Of a stretch of 64,000 bases of DNA, positions 10,702-22,186 are shown one piece after another. The stretch spans positions 31,164,289-31,228,288 of the forward strand of contig NC_054869.1 of the NCBI RefSeq assembly GCF_018320785.1, written 5' to 3'. A program made the position numbers and the translations under genes. This DNA is from Cheilinus undulatus. Lineage: Eukaryota > Chordata > Actinopteri > Labriformes > Labridae. How positions within the stretch are numbered: the first letter of the stretch is position 1; every line of letters starts with the position of its first letter. Below the pieces are notes generated by a model. That model saw nothing but the letters and a program-made list of their open reading frames with translations. It did not search any database and was not told where the DNA came from.

Positions 10702-13700
10702 ATGACTTCAGTCCAAAGTATAAGGCAGTTTGTCTGTGACCGACTAACTGTGGCTGCTCAAGAGATTCTGGGAGTATTTGAAGAGAAAGCAGAAACGTAC
10801 GAAGCAGAAATCGCTCGTCAACGGAGGCTGTTGGAGTCCGTCCTGTCACCCCAGATCAAGTTATGTCGGACAGGTAGGGGAATTTAACTATTTTTGATGT
10901 TAAATCTGTTTTGTGTAAGAGATTTTACTGCTTCATTTGCTGATTGTGTCATTTTAGCATATCTTACAGCGACCGCACAGTCAAATCAGTCTGAAAGGTG
11001 CAATGGTTTATTTGGTTTCCATAGAAAAGTGTGGCACATCACTACAGAGATAAGCAAGTGTGCTTATCACAGATGAATCCAAGGCGCAGTTAAAGATGCT
11101 TACCTGAAACCTTAGATTAACGTAGACGTGTCTAACAGTTGTTGCCATCTTACATGCGGAAGTCTGTGCTGCATTATGGTTCAATGCTCTGGGATTCATC
11201 AACACATGAAACCTGACAGATCCTAAACCTTAGACAGTCCTAAACCTAACCTTACCTTACTCTAACACAGTGGCTCCAAAGTGAGGGTCGGGACCCCCCT
11301 GAAGGTCGCGAGACCCCATAGGGTGGTCTAAACATGCCTTACAGAAACATAGAAAAAAGGTTTTATGTTGTAATTGAACCAATTTTTGTAAAAAAAAAAC
11401 CAAAAAACAAATAAACAAAAAAAAAACAAAACAAACAAAGTACGAAAGAGTCCAATTTAAAATACAACTTAAGACATGGAGGGAGAGTTTATGCTACCAT
11501 TAAAATAGTATGTAAGACATCTTTGAAATACAAGTTTGTGCATGACAGCACAGGTCTGTCACTCTTAAAAACACACAGAAACACACAATTCATTATCCAT
11601 TAAGTGCCAGACTCTGCTAATGGATATTATTTCTACACTATCATGTAACATAATTGAGCTAAATAGTATCTTCTCTATTTCAATAAACAAATTAAACTAA
11701 TGATGCATTTCAGATGTGTTATTTTACATTGGTAAAGAATTTATAATCCTTAAATAGCAGGTCCAATCAATGGTGATATCACAGCATGTCTAAAAAGTAT
11801 TAAAAGGTGATAAATCAATTTAGCCAAAATCAAGGATTTTAAAAAGTATTACAATGTCTTTAAGAAAGAATATAACATTTTAAATGTAATTGTTTTTACA
11901 TTTTTATTGAAATCTACAGAGGTTCTAAGCTTAAACAGTACTATTATACTTAAATGGGCAATACCTTTTTTTCTTTAAACCTAAAGATATGCTCTTCTAC
12001 TTTATAGCTTGAATTGCAGTGAAAAACTTGTAAAGGTACATCTAGATTGTGGTATAGACTTTACTTTTAGGCTACTAAAGTAAAAAAGACCTTCCATTAA
12101 GTTACCTTACGGTACCTTTTTTTTCTCATAGTCTAATCTCAAAATTTCCCAAGAAAGCTTATTTACATTCTACAATAGGAAGTACTACTGACATTTTTGT
12201 TTCTTTGTTGTCACATTTTTTTCTTACTATCAGCACAAACATGTACGTAACTGTGTTGTGAATGTACTGGGTTAGAACATGAAAATGTGATAGTCCTAAA
12301 AGGAGTCTTGAAAAAAGTCTGGAAAAATTAAGATTTAATGTCATATTTTCCACATATACCCTGTGTCATTATGAAGTATTTTTGGCCCTTTCTATGGAAA
12401 CTGTCTGTTTGTTTTTACAGTTTTTACCAGCAGTTGTAGACTGTCTTTATCAAGCTGGTTAATAAAATTTTATGAACAATATGTCATTGTCCTGTTTGTT
12501 TTCTCTTTCCTCTAGAGCTCACACAGATAATAGTCCATAAGGAGGAGGAGGTGCACCTCAGCCTGCAGCAAAACCCTGACAATGTCACAACCTCCAGTTT
12601 GGAACCATCACATCCTCAACAGATAAAAGAGGAGCTTGAGGAAGCCTGTGTCACACCACAGAAACAGCAGCTTGCACAGAAGAAGGACAATCATGCCCCC
12701 CCAGCCTGTGAAGAAAGACTTCAAAGAGAACAATCTAAACCTTTGGACCCTGACCAAAGTGCAACACATAAAGATCTGCAACCCAGTGTCTCAAACAAAT
12801 ATATATCGTCTGAATCTGTCAGGGAGAGCTCTGCAGTTTCTGCGCCAATTAGTGACCACCAGCTTCTGTTTCACAATTCTCATGAAGCTGGGGGCCAAGA
12901 TCAGAATAATAGTAATGCAGAAAGTGCAACTACAGTCGAGTCTATGTCAAACAGTAATGGTAAAGAGGGGAACTCAACATCAGGTACAAGTGCTGAACCA
13001 ACTCCAGATAAGAACTGTGACAACAAGACAACAAGAGCTGATGCCATAGAGCCACGCCATGAAAACACAACTTTAAGAAGACACAATAAAACTGCACCAG
13101 AGAAGAAAAGCATTGGAGAGAGCACAGCATCAGCTACAAGTACTGCACCAACTTTAGATAAGAGATGTAACAAGAAAACAGCTGAAGGCATAGAGCCACA
13201 CAATGAAAACCTAACTTTAAACAGACAAAGTAACACTGCATCAGAGAATAAAAGCAGTGAAGAAGGTACAACACCAGCTACAAGTAATTATACAAATACA
13301 AATCTCAGTAATGGGGATAAAACATCAGCTGCAAGTGCTGAAACTTCACCACTTGAGAAATGTAACAATACGAACACAACATTAGGTGGAGATTCTGAGC
13401 TTGAGCTGCATAATAAAAATGATGATAGAAGTAAAAAAATAACAGTTTACAATGAGAAAACAACAAATGAGAAGCAGAACTTAGAGGATACAACTTCAAG
13501 TAAAAATACTGAAACACCAAAGAAGAAACGTGCCAATGAGATCACAAAATCAAATGGAAGTTCTGAGGAAAAGTGGAGCAATAAGAGTACCAAAAGGAGC
13601 ACAATATCGACTAGAAGTACCAGGCTAACTTCAAATAAGAAGAATACTGAAAAGACAGCTAAAGATGCAGAATTTACACCAAATGAGGAAAGTAACACCA

Positions 13701-14926
13701 ATGAAGAAATAGTAAATGGAAACAGCAATACAACACTGAAGAGGCAAAGCTCAGATGTGAGACCAATCTCACGTGGGGCATCACAGAAGAAAAGTAAAAG
13801 TGAGAAGAAAACATCAGGCCAAAAAATGGATCTGAAACTGAGTGACAGGAAAGCTTCAAGTGCAACAGCAGCTGCAGCACCCAAGAAAAGACCCAATAGT
13901 GAGAACATTTCTACTTCTGTTGAAATTGTTGGACCAAAATTAGCCAAAAGAACAGAACCAAGCCCAAAGAGGAAACCCAGTGATAGACAAATGACATCAA
14001 CAGTTACCAAGAAAACACAAAGTGAGAAACAAAAGGTTGGGAGCAAAACATCACTCATAAGGAAAGAGTCTACAAAAAACAAGAAAACTAACAATGGAGA
14101 ATCAAGGTCTGCCAAAAGCAAGGAGTGTACACCAGACAAGAGACAAAATGATGGGACTGCATCATCTGGTAAAAGCAGTGATCTACCTCCAAAGAAGAAA
14201 GATAAAAATGGTAGTCTACAGGATAAGGATAATCCTTACAAGTGTGACATGTGTGGTAAAGTCATGACCAACACTGTGAACTACAAATTCCACATGAGAT
14301 CACACACTGTGGAAAAGACACATGGATGTGAAATTTGTGGGAAGATGTTCAGGCAGAAATGGGATCTAAATAAACATATGATGGTTCACACTGTTGATAA
14401 ACCGTTCAAGTGTGATGTTTGCAGTAAAAGCTTTGGTATGCAGTGCAGTCTTGATGTGCATAAGCGAGTTCATACGGGGGAAAAGCCGTTCAAATGCAGC
14501 GTCTGCGATAAACGCTTTACAGCATCCTTGAATATGAAGAAGCACATGAGAATACACACGGGTGAGAAACCGTACAGCTGTAAGGACTGTGGAAAGAAGT
14601 TTGCCAATGGCTCTGTCTACAAAAACCACCAGCGTGTTCATACTGGAGAAAAGCCCTATAAGTGTTCAGTGTGCAAGGGCGAGTTTGCTACAGCGACGAC
14701 TCTAAAAAGGCACATGAATCGTCACACGGGGGAAAAGCCGTTTAAGTGCAGTATTTGTGGGAAAGCTTTTGGTCATAGATCAGATGTGAAAGAACACGAG
14801 AGGATACACACTGGAGAGAAGCCTTACAAGTGCACTACGTGTGGAGATAAGTTTTCCACTTGGTTGAAACGCCACAGACATGAAAAATTTCACAAAAGGG
14901 ATGAAAAAAGCTCCTCTTCATCCTAA
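10702..14926 (+). CDS. Large C2H2 zinc-finger protein, eight fingers and a long low-complexity linker
   Basis: Exon 1 is 10702-10873 (172 nt, phase 1, donor GTAGGG) and exon 2 is 12516-14926 (acceptor CCTCTAG). The 1642-nt intron holds repeat sequence. The product is 860 aa. Residues 1-57 are the family N-terminal domain (DRLTVAAQEILGVFEEK, RQRRLLES). IKEE lies at 94-97. Residues about 130-625 are rich in Ser, Thr, Lys, Asn and Glu, probably disordered, with basic clusters such as PKKKR at 392-396 that could direct nuclear import. Within it, residues 211-259 and 260-307 are two imperfect repeats of 49 and 48 aa, with a decayed third after them. Eight fingers start near 632, 660, 688, 716, 744, 772, 800 and 828. 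The first has Met for the core Phe and Tyr for the core Leu; the last has Arg at the core Leu position. The tail is KRDEKSSSSS. The uninterrupted 2.4-kb frame argues that the gene is under selection. Function beyond DNA binding is unknown. Confidence 0.87.
11266..11440. repeat. hAT-like terminal fragment and A-rich tract inside the intron
   Basis: CAGTGGCTCCAAAGTGAGGG at 11267 followed by GGGACCCCCC resembles the end of fish hAT-type elements and the fragment at 6167. An A-rich simple tract follows at about 11388-11440. Both lie in the first intron of the 860-aa gene and help explain its length. Confidence 0.4.
12974..13264 (+). repeat. Two imperfect coding repeats of about 147 bp
   Basis: Units 12974-13120 (49 codons) and 13121-13264 (48 codons) share the order S-T-x-x-T-S, P-T-x-D-K, N-K-T, I-E-P-x-x-E-N and SA/TA-P/S-E. 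A third unit beginning with GTTPATS at 13265 is shorter and more diverged. They lie in frame in the linker of the 860-aa zinc-finger protein and suggest growth of that region by tandem duplication. Confidence 0.65.
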
Positions 14927-15119
14927 ATACATTTCTGCATTCAACACACAGTATACAGTTGAAAGGTTAAGGGTTTCACTTCATAGGTACTCGAAACATC
15001 CTTTGTTTTTCTGCCTGAACTATAATGTCTCCTACATAGCTTCTATGTTTACTAATCTCATCATCAAATCCAGAAAAACATATGATTATTTTTTTCTGTG
15101 TAATTCTATCATTATTATT
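14927..15119. other. 3' flank of the 860-aa gene
   Basis: AT-rich 3' flank. No polyadenylation signal that I trust close to the stop; the first AATAAA noted is at 15790. Confidence 0.35.
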
Positions 15120-15365
15120 TCTGTACATGTACACCAATCATAGCATCAGGTTAATCCATACGTCACAATACTTTACAACATGTTTAGCTATATTTATGAG
15201 GGATGCCACTTCCTTGGCCTCTTTGATAGTTATGGCTACATTGAGATGCTGAAACTTAAAGAACTCATACAGTTATTCATCATACCTTCAGATTTCCATT
15301 AGCCACCAATCATGGATGAGGATGCCCTTGACCAGAAGAGGTGGGACCAGTGGCAGCTCTCGTAA
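15120..15365 (+). pseudogene. Decayed intron end and exon-2 start of a zinc-finger relative
   Basis: This stretch aligns with the intron end and exon-2 start of the four-finger gene (about 8900-9115): TCATAGCATC, then CACTTC-TTGGC-TCT, then the acceptor ACCTTCAG at 15286-15293. Exon-like sequence follows, with GATGAGGATGCCCTTGACCA matching the EDEGVLDQ codons. No finger codons follow, so this is a truncated relic of a further family member. Confidence 0.6.
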
Positions 15366-16554
15366 AACTTTCTTACTACAAAGAGTTGCTCTAAGTGACA
15401 TTTCTACATTTTCTCCTCTATTAATCTAAGTTCTCCTAATTTCCCATTGCAGTTTTCAGCTCTCACAAAGGCTAAGTTGACTTCCCTTTAGTCAATGTAT
15501 AGTTAATTTTATTGAGCTGATGGTTCCATGGGAGGATTCTGTGGTAGAAGCTTGTGAAAAGAAAAGTCTTAGATGTGCAGGTTTAGGAGCAGAGGCTGAA
15601 CAGCAAGAATGGAAAGATAGGACTCATCCAGTGGAAGATGGGTGTAGGGAGTTTGTCGTGAGGTCAGCTGATTCATTAGAGAGCTAGGAGTGCAGGGACA
15701 GAATCTGACATTTAAAGAGATGTCAGATGATGCAGTTCAGGTCAGACAGTGGATTTGAATTAGGAGGAATAATGCCAGTTGTGGGCAAAAATAAAGATGG
15801 AGGAAACCCCTTAACTCCTTATTTTTTGGGGTGAATTCAGAGAATATGTCCTGGTTGTAAGATGTTTATCAGAATTTCATCATTAGGAGCAACTCTTTTT
15901 AACTTAAGACACTTTGCAAATACTGCCTCTGGTTCCCCTTTTCCCTTATTTTGTTTATATTTATAAAATAATTTAAAAAAGGAATTAACTTTTGTCCACA
16001 CTGTCAGGCAACAAAAAGGAGCTTGATTTTTTTTAACATTAATGTTTTATACCAAATATGTAAAATAATATTTTGGGGATTGCTGTATATTGCAAGTAAA
16101 ATGTAAGTAGTTCAATTGAAATATATATGAACAGATTTACTGGGTCAAAACATTGACCCATGAAAGACCCTGAGCTGAGCCAAATGGAAGGGATCTCTAA
16201 ACTGAGCCCACAGTCCCAACAATAAGCGTAAAACTATCACGTTTTCCTCACTCTGGTTATTAAAATATTTTCAGGAGTAGATTCCATTCAGTTTAATTTT
16301 TTTACTTTCAGTATTTGTTCAAAAGCCATAAATTGACCTCATGGTCACTTATGATTTGACCAGGAACAATAAATCAAAGTCTGCAAGGTTTATACAGTCA
16401 TTGCCATTTTTGTCATATGGAAAATTGGTTTAAGAAAGCAGGATGTGCTGATTTTATGAAATGTTATAGTAATAAACACATTGCAGATTGATGTTTTTCC
16501 TTTTTGTCATTTTTAGTATGTTGTAATTGTGTAACACTTCCTGTCTACATAGGG
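15366..16554. other. Spacer within the zinc-finger cluster
   Basis: AT-rich sequence with no supportable gene. AATAAA at 15790 is a possible polyadenylation signal. Confidence 0.35.
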
Positions 16555-16985
16555 CGAACTCGATCAGTTCTGGAAAGTTATTTTCTCAGAATAACCCCTG
16601 ATAATGCGTCCGGTAATTTAGACAAGATAATTAAGGATAAATAAGGTTCTCTAGCTTCAACAAGAAGTCCAGGGAAAAAAACAAAAAACAAAAGTTCTTT
16701 ATATATCGTCTATGTTCAGTTCTGTGATAAACAGCTCATAAAAATGGAAAAGTCAAAGGAACAGAGATAGGGAAACATCGAGCAACACACGAATGCAGCA
16801 TAGGTGGAGGTAAATAACGGGGAGTCTTGTTATAAGAAGTTTTAGCATATCTGCTTTAATAACTCTTAGTTTAACAGTCAGTCCAAAGTATGACAGTTTG
16901 TCTGTAATCGACTAACTGCAGCTGCTTAAAAGATAGAGTATTTGAAGAGAAAGCAGACACATGAAGCAGATATCGCTCGTTATGG
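16555..16985 (+). pseudogene. Decayed promoter and exon 1 of a zinc-finger relative
   Basis: The block from GATCAGTTCTGGAAAGTTAT aligns with the region 5' of the 860-aa gene. The exon part at about 16877-16985 keeps CAGTCCAAAGTATGACAGTT, CGACTAACTGCAGCTGC and GTATTTGAAGAGAAAGCAGA, matching codons for SVQS, DRLT-AA and VFEEKAE. The ATG is lost, a small deletion removes bases after AAAGTATG, and a stop falls at GCTTAAAAG. No exon 2 follows nearby. It is a duplicate of the 860-aa gene's first exon that has died. Confidence 0.72.
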
Positions 16986-18790
16986 TCTTGGTGAATACTC
17001 AATTCTGATTGGCTCTGGAAATTCCATTTGTGTCCATTAACTTCTCATATATGGACACTGTTTGAACTTCTCAAGTAGAAGACCCGTAACATAAGACAGT
17101 CTTATCCCCTCTATCCGACGTACCCCTTTTTTCCAGGCTCACCTTAACTCTGAGAGGTGAGATAGGCTACACTGTGCATGATGTCAACAAAAACAAAATT
17201 GACGTTTTATCATGAAAAAACAAAGTAATTAAAAGTAATCTATGTGTATGCAAGGCTCCTGTACACCATATTTTTTTTGTAGAGCATTTCTGAGGTCAGA
17301 CACTGATATTGGACAAGAAGGTCTGGCTCACAACCCCTTTCCAGTTCATCCTGATTGGATTGATGGGGTCAAGGTCAAGGTTCTGTGCGGGCCAGTCAAG
17401 TTCTGACACCAAACTCATCAAACCATGTCTTATTTGTCCTTGTTTGTACACTGAGGGACATTCACCTTAGGATCTCTCTTAAAGCTTGAATACTTTATTA
17501 ATCACTTTTATCTTGAATTGATTCTAGTTTTAGCTTTATGGGGGAATTCTTAGAAAACACCATAATCAAAAATTAGAATTAGAAGTTTTGACAGCCATAG
17601 GAGGAACTAGAAAATAATGTTGATTAGCCAGCTTCTCTCTGACTTAGAAGGAGTTAAAAACTTTTTTTTGAGACACAACAGGAATATAGTTTGTGTCCAA
17701 GTTGCTTGTTAGAGAATACAATACAGCCACAAACTGCACATATTATTCAAATATTATAATGACAGTCGTTGATAATCTTGAGCTGTGTGGTGGGCTTGTT
17801 TGTGTCAGGCTCACTGTGGTTAAATGCCTCACCTCAAATGCACATCACACTAATTGACTCTCTTAAATGATCTTATCCTCTTGTAAATCTGCCCACATCC
17901 TTGCATGTTTTATACGCTGATCATGCCTAGTCAGCATTTTTGCACCTTTTGCACCTCTCACAACCATACAATCAATGCATATGGACTTGTTAGAAATAAC
18001 ACCAACAAGAGCTTGTACTTATTTAAACTTAGTTTTTTTTAATGCTCTTCCCCTTTTTTTATTTTTGCATTTTTTGTATTCAATGTTTATTTCTTGTAAA
18101 CTGAGAACAATGTTATTGAAATGTATGATGCTTTTTAGCTGTGCTAATGCATGTCTGAGTATGGCTTTAGGTCTCATGCTGACTTGAAAACAATACTGTA
18201 TTCTATATGATTTTTTTTTATTTTAGGGCCTTCTGTATATATAAGCTCTTTTTGATGAAAATATGCTTTTTGTTTTTCCAAAACCAAATGGTAAAGATCA
18301 TGTTAAGAATTGAAAAAAAAAGTTAAACTGTCATCTCATTTTTCAAATCTGGGATTGTATGTTGTGCTGCACTTTATTAATAATACGTACATACAATAAA
18401 ACATTTTTCTAATACTTCTTAGAAGCATTTAGAAACAGATATGGACTGTGTCAGTTTATAGCTTCACATTTTGGAACCAGACAAAATTTACTGTTATTTC
18501 TAAAACACAGAAATGTTGACATTACTTAAATATTTTCATATTGCGGATTTTACGAGCTAAATGATGGACAAAAGTGCTAGTTTGTGTCTAACCTTTAATA
18601 TTTGACTTATGGGTGGGGAGACTCTTTTTATAAGTGCTACATCTTCATAATCACACAGTTGTTCTGTAAACACTCCAACTGAATGTATTGTGAAATAACT
18701 AAACAATCTTAAGACATTCTTTATTATGTCTGTCTTTCAATGATGTGGTTGTAAATGTGATGCTTCAAGATAACTTTTAAGAGAGAGCTG
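16986..18790. other. Spacer at the end of the zinc-finger cluster
   Basis: AT-rich sequence without coding features that I can support. Runs of T and A are common (for example near 18220 and 18312). Confidence 0.35.
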
Positions 18791-19159
18791 AGCACCTTTT
18801 CTTCAGTTGCCTCAATTATTTGATGGTTGGTAGATATGGTTTGGGTAAAACAGAACCTGCCAACTATGGAATTGGTAATAAACATTCTTGCAAAGGAGAG
18901 TGGGGTTACTTTAATCCTGAGAAGTCCAACAGGTCAGAATTCAAGGTTTTGACCACTGTGGAAAATTCTTTACTGTGGGACATGACTGATGAAGATTATA
19001 AGGATGAAATACCTCTCTACATGCAGTGAATGAAAGATAGAAGCAAGCTTGATATTAAAAAGATAATTTCATGGCTTATACTGGGTTACTTTTAAATATC
19101 CAAAATTGTCTCCTCCTGGCCTTGGGCTAAGACTGGGTTATTTCAATGGTCATCTGCCA
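18791..19159. other. Unassigned sequence with a small open frame
   Basis: An open frame of 69 codons at 18820-19029 has an acidic C-terminal half (MTDEDYKDEIPLYMQ). I recognise no family, and no splice context is clear. It may be chance or a decayed repeat. Confidence 0.25.
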
Positions 19160-19560
19160 TAGTGACAAAACATCAAAACATTTTGACTTGCAGTGCTTGC
19201 ACAATGCCAAAGGGACAATGCATTTTGAGGGCACTGACTATTTATATGAGAATAGAATTTAGTTTTGACAAATGAGTGAACTGTTTTGGGATAGATATGA
19301 GCTTTTGCAGGTGTCAACCATGGTGCTGGCTGAACCATCCAGGTTATTTTGGCAAAAGCACCAAGAGTGTTGAGAATGTCTGGTCTGTTTTAAGGAATGA
19401 GCCAAAGCAATCGAGAAGGATCTTTGCATTTTTGGTGGCACTGACTACTTATATGGGAAAGGAATTTAGCTTTGAAGCATGAGTGAACAGTTTTGGGAGA
19501 GAAATGAGCTTTAAATTTCTGTAGAAGTGTGGCAAGTGTATTATGTTCCTTAATGAAGTG
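19160..19560. repeat. Two imperfect tandem units of about 208 bp
   Basis: GGCACTGACTATTTATATG at 19228 recurs as GGCACTGACTACTTATATG at 19436. The following 70 bp also match (GAATTTAG, ATGAGTGAAC, GTTTTGGGA, ATGAGCTTT). The spacing of 208 bp and the collinearity indicate a tandem duplication, possibly a remnant of a satellite-like repeat. Confidence 0.65.
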
Positions 19561-19722
19561 GATGTATTTGTTTAATTGTAATGCCCTTCAGTTTGAAATT
19601 TAAAGTTAGTAATTTAGAAAAAACTATCCAATCTCTTGTGAATCTTGCTTTTTAAAAACAACCCATGCTGATCATTGGCCTTCTGCGAAAGGGAGGAAGG
19701 TTTGCAATTGCAATCCTTTTCT

Positions 19723-19734
19723 GCCATCTAGTGG
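19723..19734 (-). promoter_or_regulatory. CTCF-type motif
   Basis: GCCATCTAGTGG here reads CCACTAGATGGC on the minus strand, matching the core CCASYAGRKGGC at all 12 positions. Occupancy cannot be judged from sequence. Confidence 0.4.
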
Positions 19735-20390
19735 TCAAAGATGTACTTGCACATTAAAGGTTTTTATTGAAAACATCTACCAGTGCATCTCACTAGTACC
19801 GACCACCTACCCACAGAGGTAGGCAGGCAGCAGCTTAGGCAAGCTGTTTATAAGGTGGGTGTGTAGGGTCAGGGGGGATGGCCAAAAAAGTCAATTTTCT
19901 TAAATCAACATGGCATGAAAAGTTTCAACACCCAAAAAAGGAAATCGGAGAGTTCTGTTTGTGTTTAAGCCAGACCAGTTTTATAGTTTACCAAATTTGG
20001 AGATTTGTTTGAAGTCACAAAAGTCGCTTAATTGGAAACAACGAAAGGTAAAGTTGGGGTGATTATTAGTGAAGGGAATCTGGACTCTTTTTAGAGATCC
20101 AGGTCATTTGGCTCCACTTACCAAGATGAGCCAGCCATTGAAATTTGTGTTGGTATTCTACTCCAATTATGCTTAATTATTTAATTAATGAAAGCATCAT
20201 GAAAGTATTTTTCAAAGTTTACTGTCTCCTTAAATTTACAATGTAGGTCAAATCAAATCTTCTCACTGGCTGGGCTGTATGACAAACCTGGTATAAAACA
20301 AGGCGTCAAGTTCATGTCCCTTATGCGTAGTGTGCATGTGAAGGCACAATGTGGGGAGAAAGGGGAAAGATTATTCCTATAAATCAATCA
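19735..20390. other. Spacer
   Basis: No gene or repeat terminus that I can support. Moderately GC-balanced stretch around 19800-19880. Confidence 0.35.
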
Positions 20391-20474
20391 AAAAACACAC
20401 ACACATAAACACACACACACACACACAAACACAAATATAACAATAAAAATAATATTATTAATAATAATAGTAAT
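20391..20474. repeat. CA microsatellite and AT-rich simple repeat
   Basis: A (CA)n tract with interruptions at about 20394-20434 passes into an AATAAT-type tract to about 20474. Confidence 0.8.
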
Positions 20475-21946
20475 CAGACAAAGAAGAAGAAGCAGAAAGA
20501 GAGTGAGTATAAAACGACTCTCTAACGAGATCCCGGGCTTATCATTCATGAAAAAGAGCCAACTTTTTGTACAGGTTCGTCCACAAACAATCCATCATTA
20601 AGAAGCTCACTTAACAGGATCAATAAGGGGTTCAAGCAGGCTCACATACAAAAATTAAGTTTTTAATGGTTAACATAATCAGCATGGGTATGACATGAGG
20701 TGTATTTATGTGTTAATATATTGGCAAACAGCCCACCCGGAGGCGTAATATTTGACCAGTTTATCATGAGGACAACGCATGCGTGAAGAGCAACACCACT
20801 AGATTCTACTACAAAACAAAGGTAATCACACAGACATGCTTCAGATTCAACACAGCGTGCCTAACCTTAACGGTCTACAACTACATTTTCACAGCTCATA
20901 CTTGCAGTGGCCTTTTTACTGCTACATCAAAAACGCAGCGCTTCGGCCCTTCAATGCCTTCATCAGCGTGTTTCCGCTTTGCTAATTACAAACTTGGGCA
21001 TGCTATAAGTAGCATTTAGCTTATGACTGGTAGTTTAGCGTGTTAACAGTCTTACATTGTTGTGTATACTGTATATTATTTGTGGATAAATTTATATTTG
21101 CTCTCTATTTCTTGGTTCTGCAACAAAGACCAATGCCTAGATGCCTTGCAGCAAGAGTCTACTCCTCACCTGCAGCTTTGGACCACAGTGTTTTGATCCC
21201 ACAAAGATGTTAATGACGAACTTCTTAAAGGTAAGAGTTTGTTGCTTGGGCGTTTACGTGTTTTGTAAGCTAATATCTTGGCTCTGTTCAGTGAGTTTTT
21301 GTTGGCTTCACGGTGAACCTGTTGCTTGCTGAGTACTTTTGCTTGTGTGAAATGTCTGGCTTCTGCTTGCTGCTTTAATATTAACAGTGGAATTCATTTC
21401 TTGTGGCTGAGTGTTTTTACTCTGCATGTTTTTGGCAGCTGTATGATGCCCTCAGGCTACTGATATGAATGGGCCAAATGCTGGAATGAATCCATGATGA
21501 AGCTGGTTGGACGCTGAATAAGAAACGCTATTGATTTAGTAGTTGCACGGATGTTTAGGCTTGGTTAGAGGCATGTTTCTGCTCTACAGTTTTTGGAGGC
21601 TATCCACTGCCTCACAGCAAAACTGGTCACCAGTCATCTTTCAGTGATTGAATTTGTCAATTTGAATGACAGGTCTAATATTTTCCTGCCTCCAATCATG
21701 TATCCCTATATTATCTAAACACAGGATTTATGAAACATTAAAATGGATTACACACTGGTTGGGTTTACACCAGTTAACTGTGTGACCGTTTTATGTGAAA
21801 CACCATATTTTGTCTTTTCAGCACTAGAAAATAGTTGTATTTTAAACATCTTTTTTCCATTTTTGTTGTTGTTTAATAGAGCTAAAATGCTACCAAATGA
21901 TGAGCTGGCCAGAAGTCGAAGGACTGTCTCTTATTACTGACTTTGA
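20475..21946. other. Unassigned spacer with possible repeat and splice-like sites
   Basis: An inverted TGATGAAGGCATTGAAGGGC-type motif at about 20930-20970 resembles a sequence found in dispersed vertebrate repeats. AAAGGTAAGAG at about 21227 is a good donor-like site, but no coding exon precedes it. No gene is supported. Confidence 0.3.
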
Positions 21947-22186
21947 CTAAATGACTGAGACCACAAAAAGAGCCAGGACTCCAATCACTATGAGAGATGC
22001 TGGATGGATGTTTGCCATGGAAATACAAGCAAGATCAAGGTTTACTGTACCAAACTGTGCTAGACTGTTCTGAACAAAAACCTGACTGCTCTGTGGTAAT
22101 GCACCATAAAGGCCTGCCTCGGCTCCACTTCTTTGCTTATAGCTGAATATAACTTTTCCGTCAGTAGGCTTCAAACGTTTTGCCAT
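21947..22186 (-). other. 79-codon open frame with hydrophobic C-terminus, unassigned
   Basis: The minus-strand frame from 22186 has G at -3 and G at +4 around its ATG. It encodes a polar N-terminal half (MAKRLKPTDGKVIFSYKQ) and ends in about 17 hydrophobic residues (PASLIVIGVLALFVVSVI). The shape suits a small tail-anchored membrane protein, but I recognise no family. The frame may be chance or derive from an uncharacterised repeat. Confidence 0.2.

Noticed and set aside
13447..14139. 230-codon minus-strand frame
   Set aside because: It is the antisense shadow of the low-complexity linker of the 860-aa zinc-finger gene; its Leu/Ser/Phe-rich content mirrors the Lys/Ser/Glu-rich sense frame.
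20394..20434. CRISPR-like or regulatory repeat array
   Set aside because: It is a plain CA microsatellite with interruptions; there are no spacers between conserved repeats anywhere in the window.
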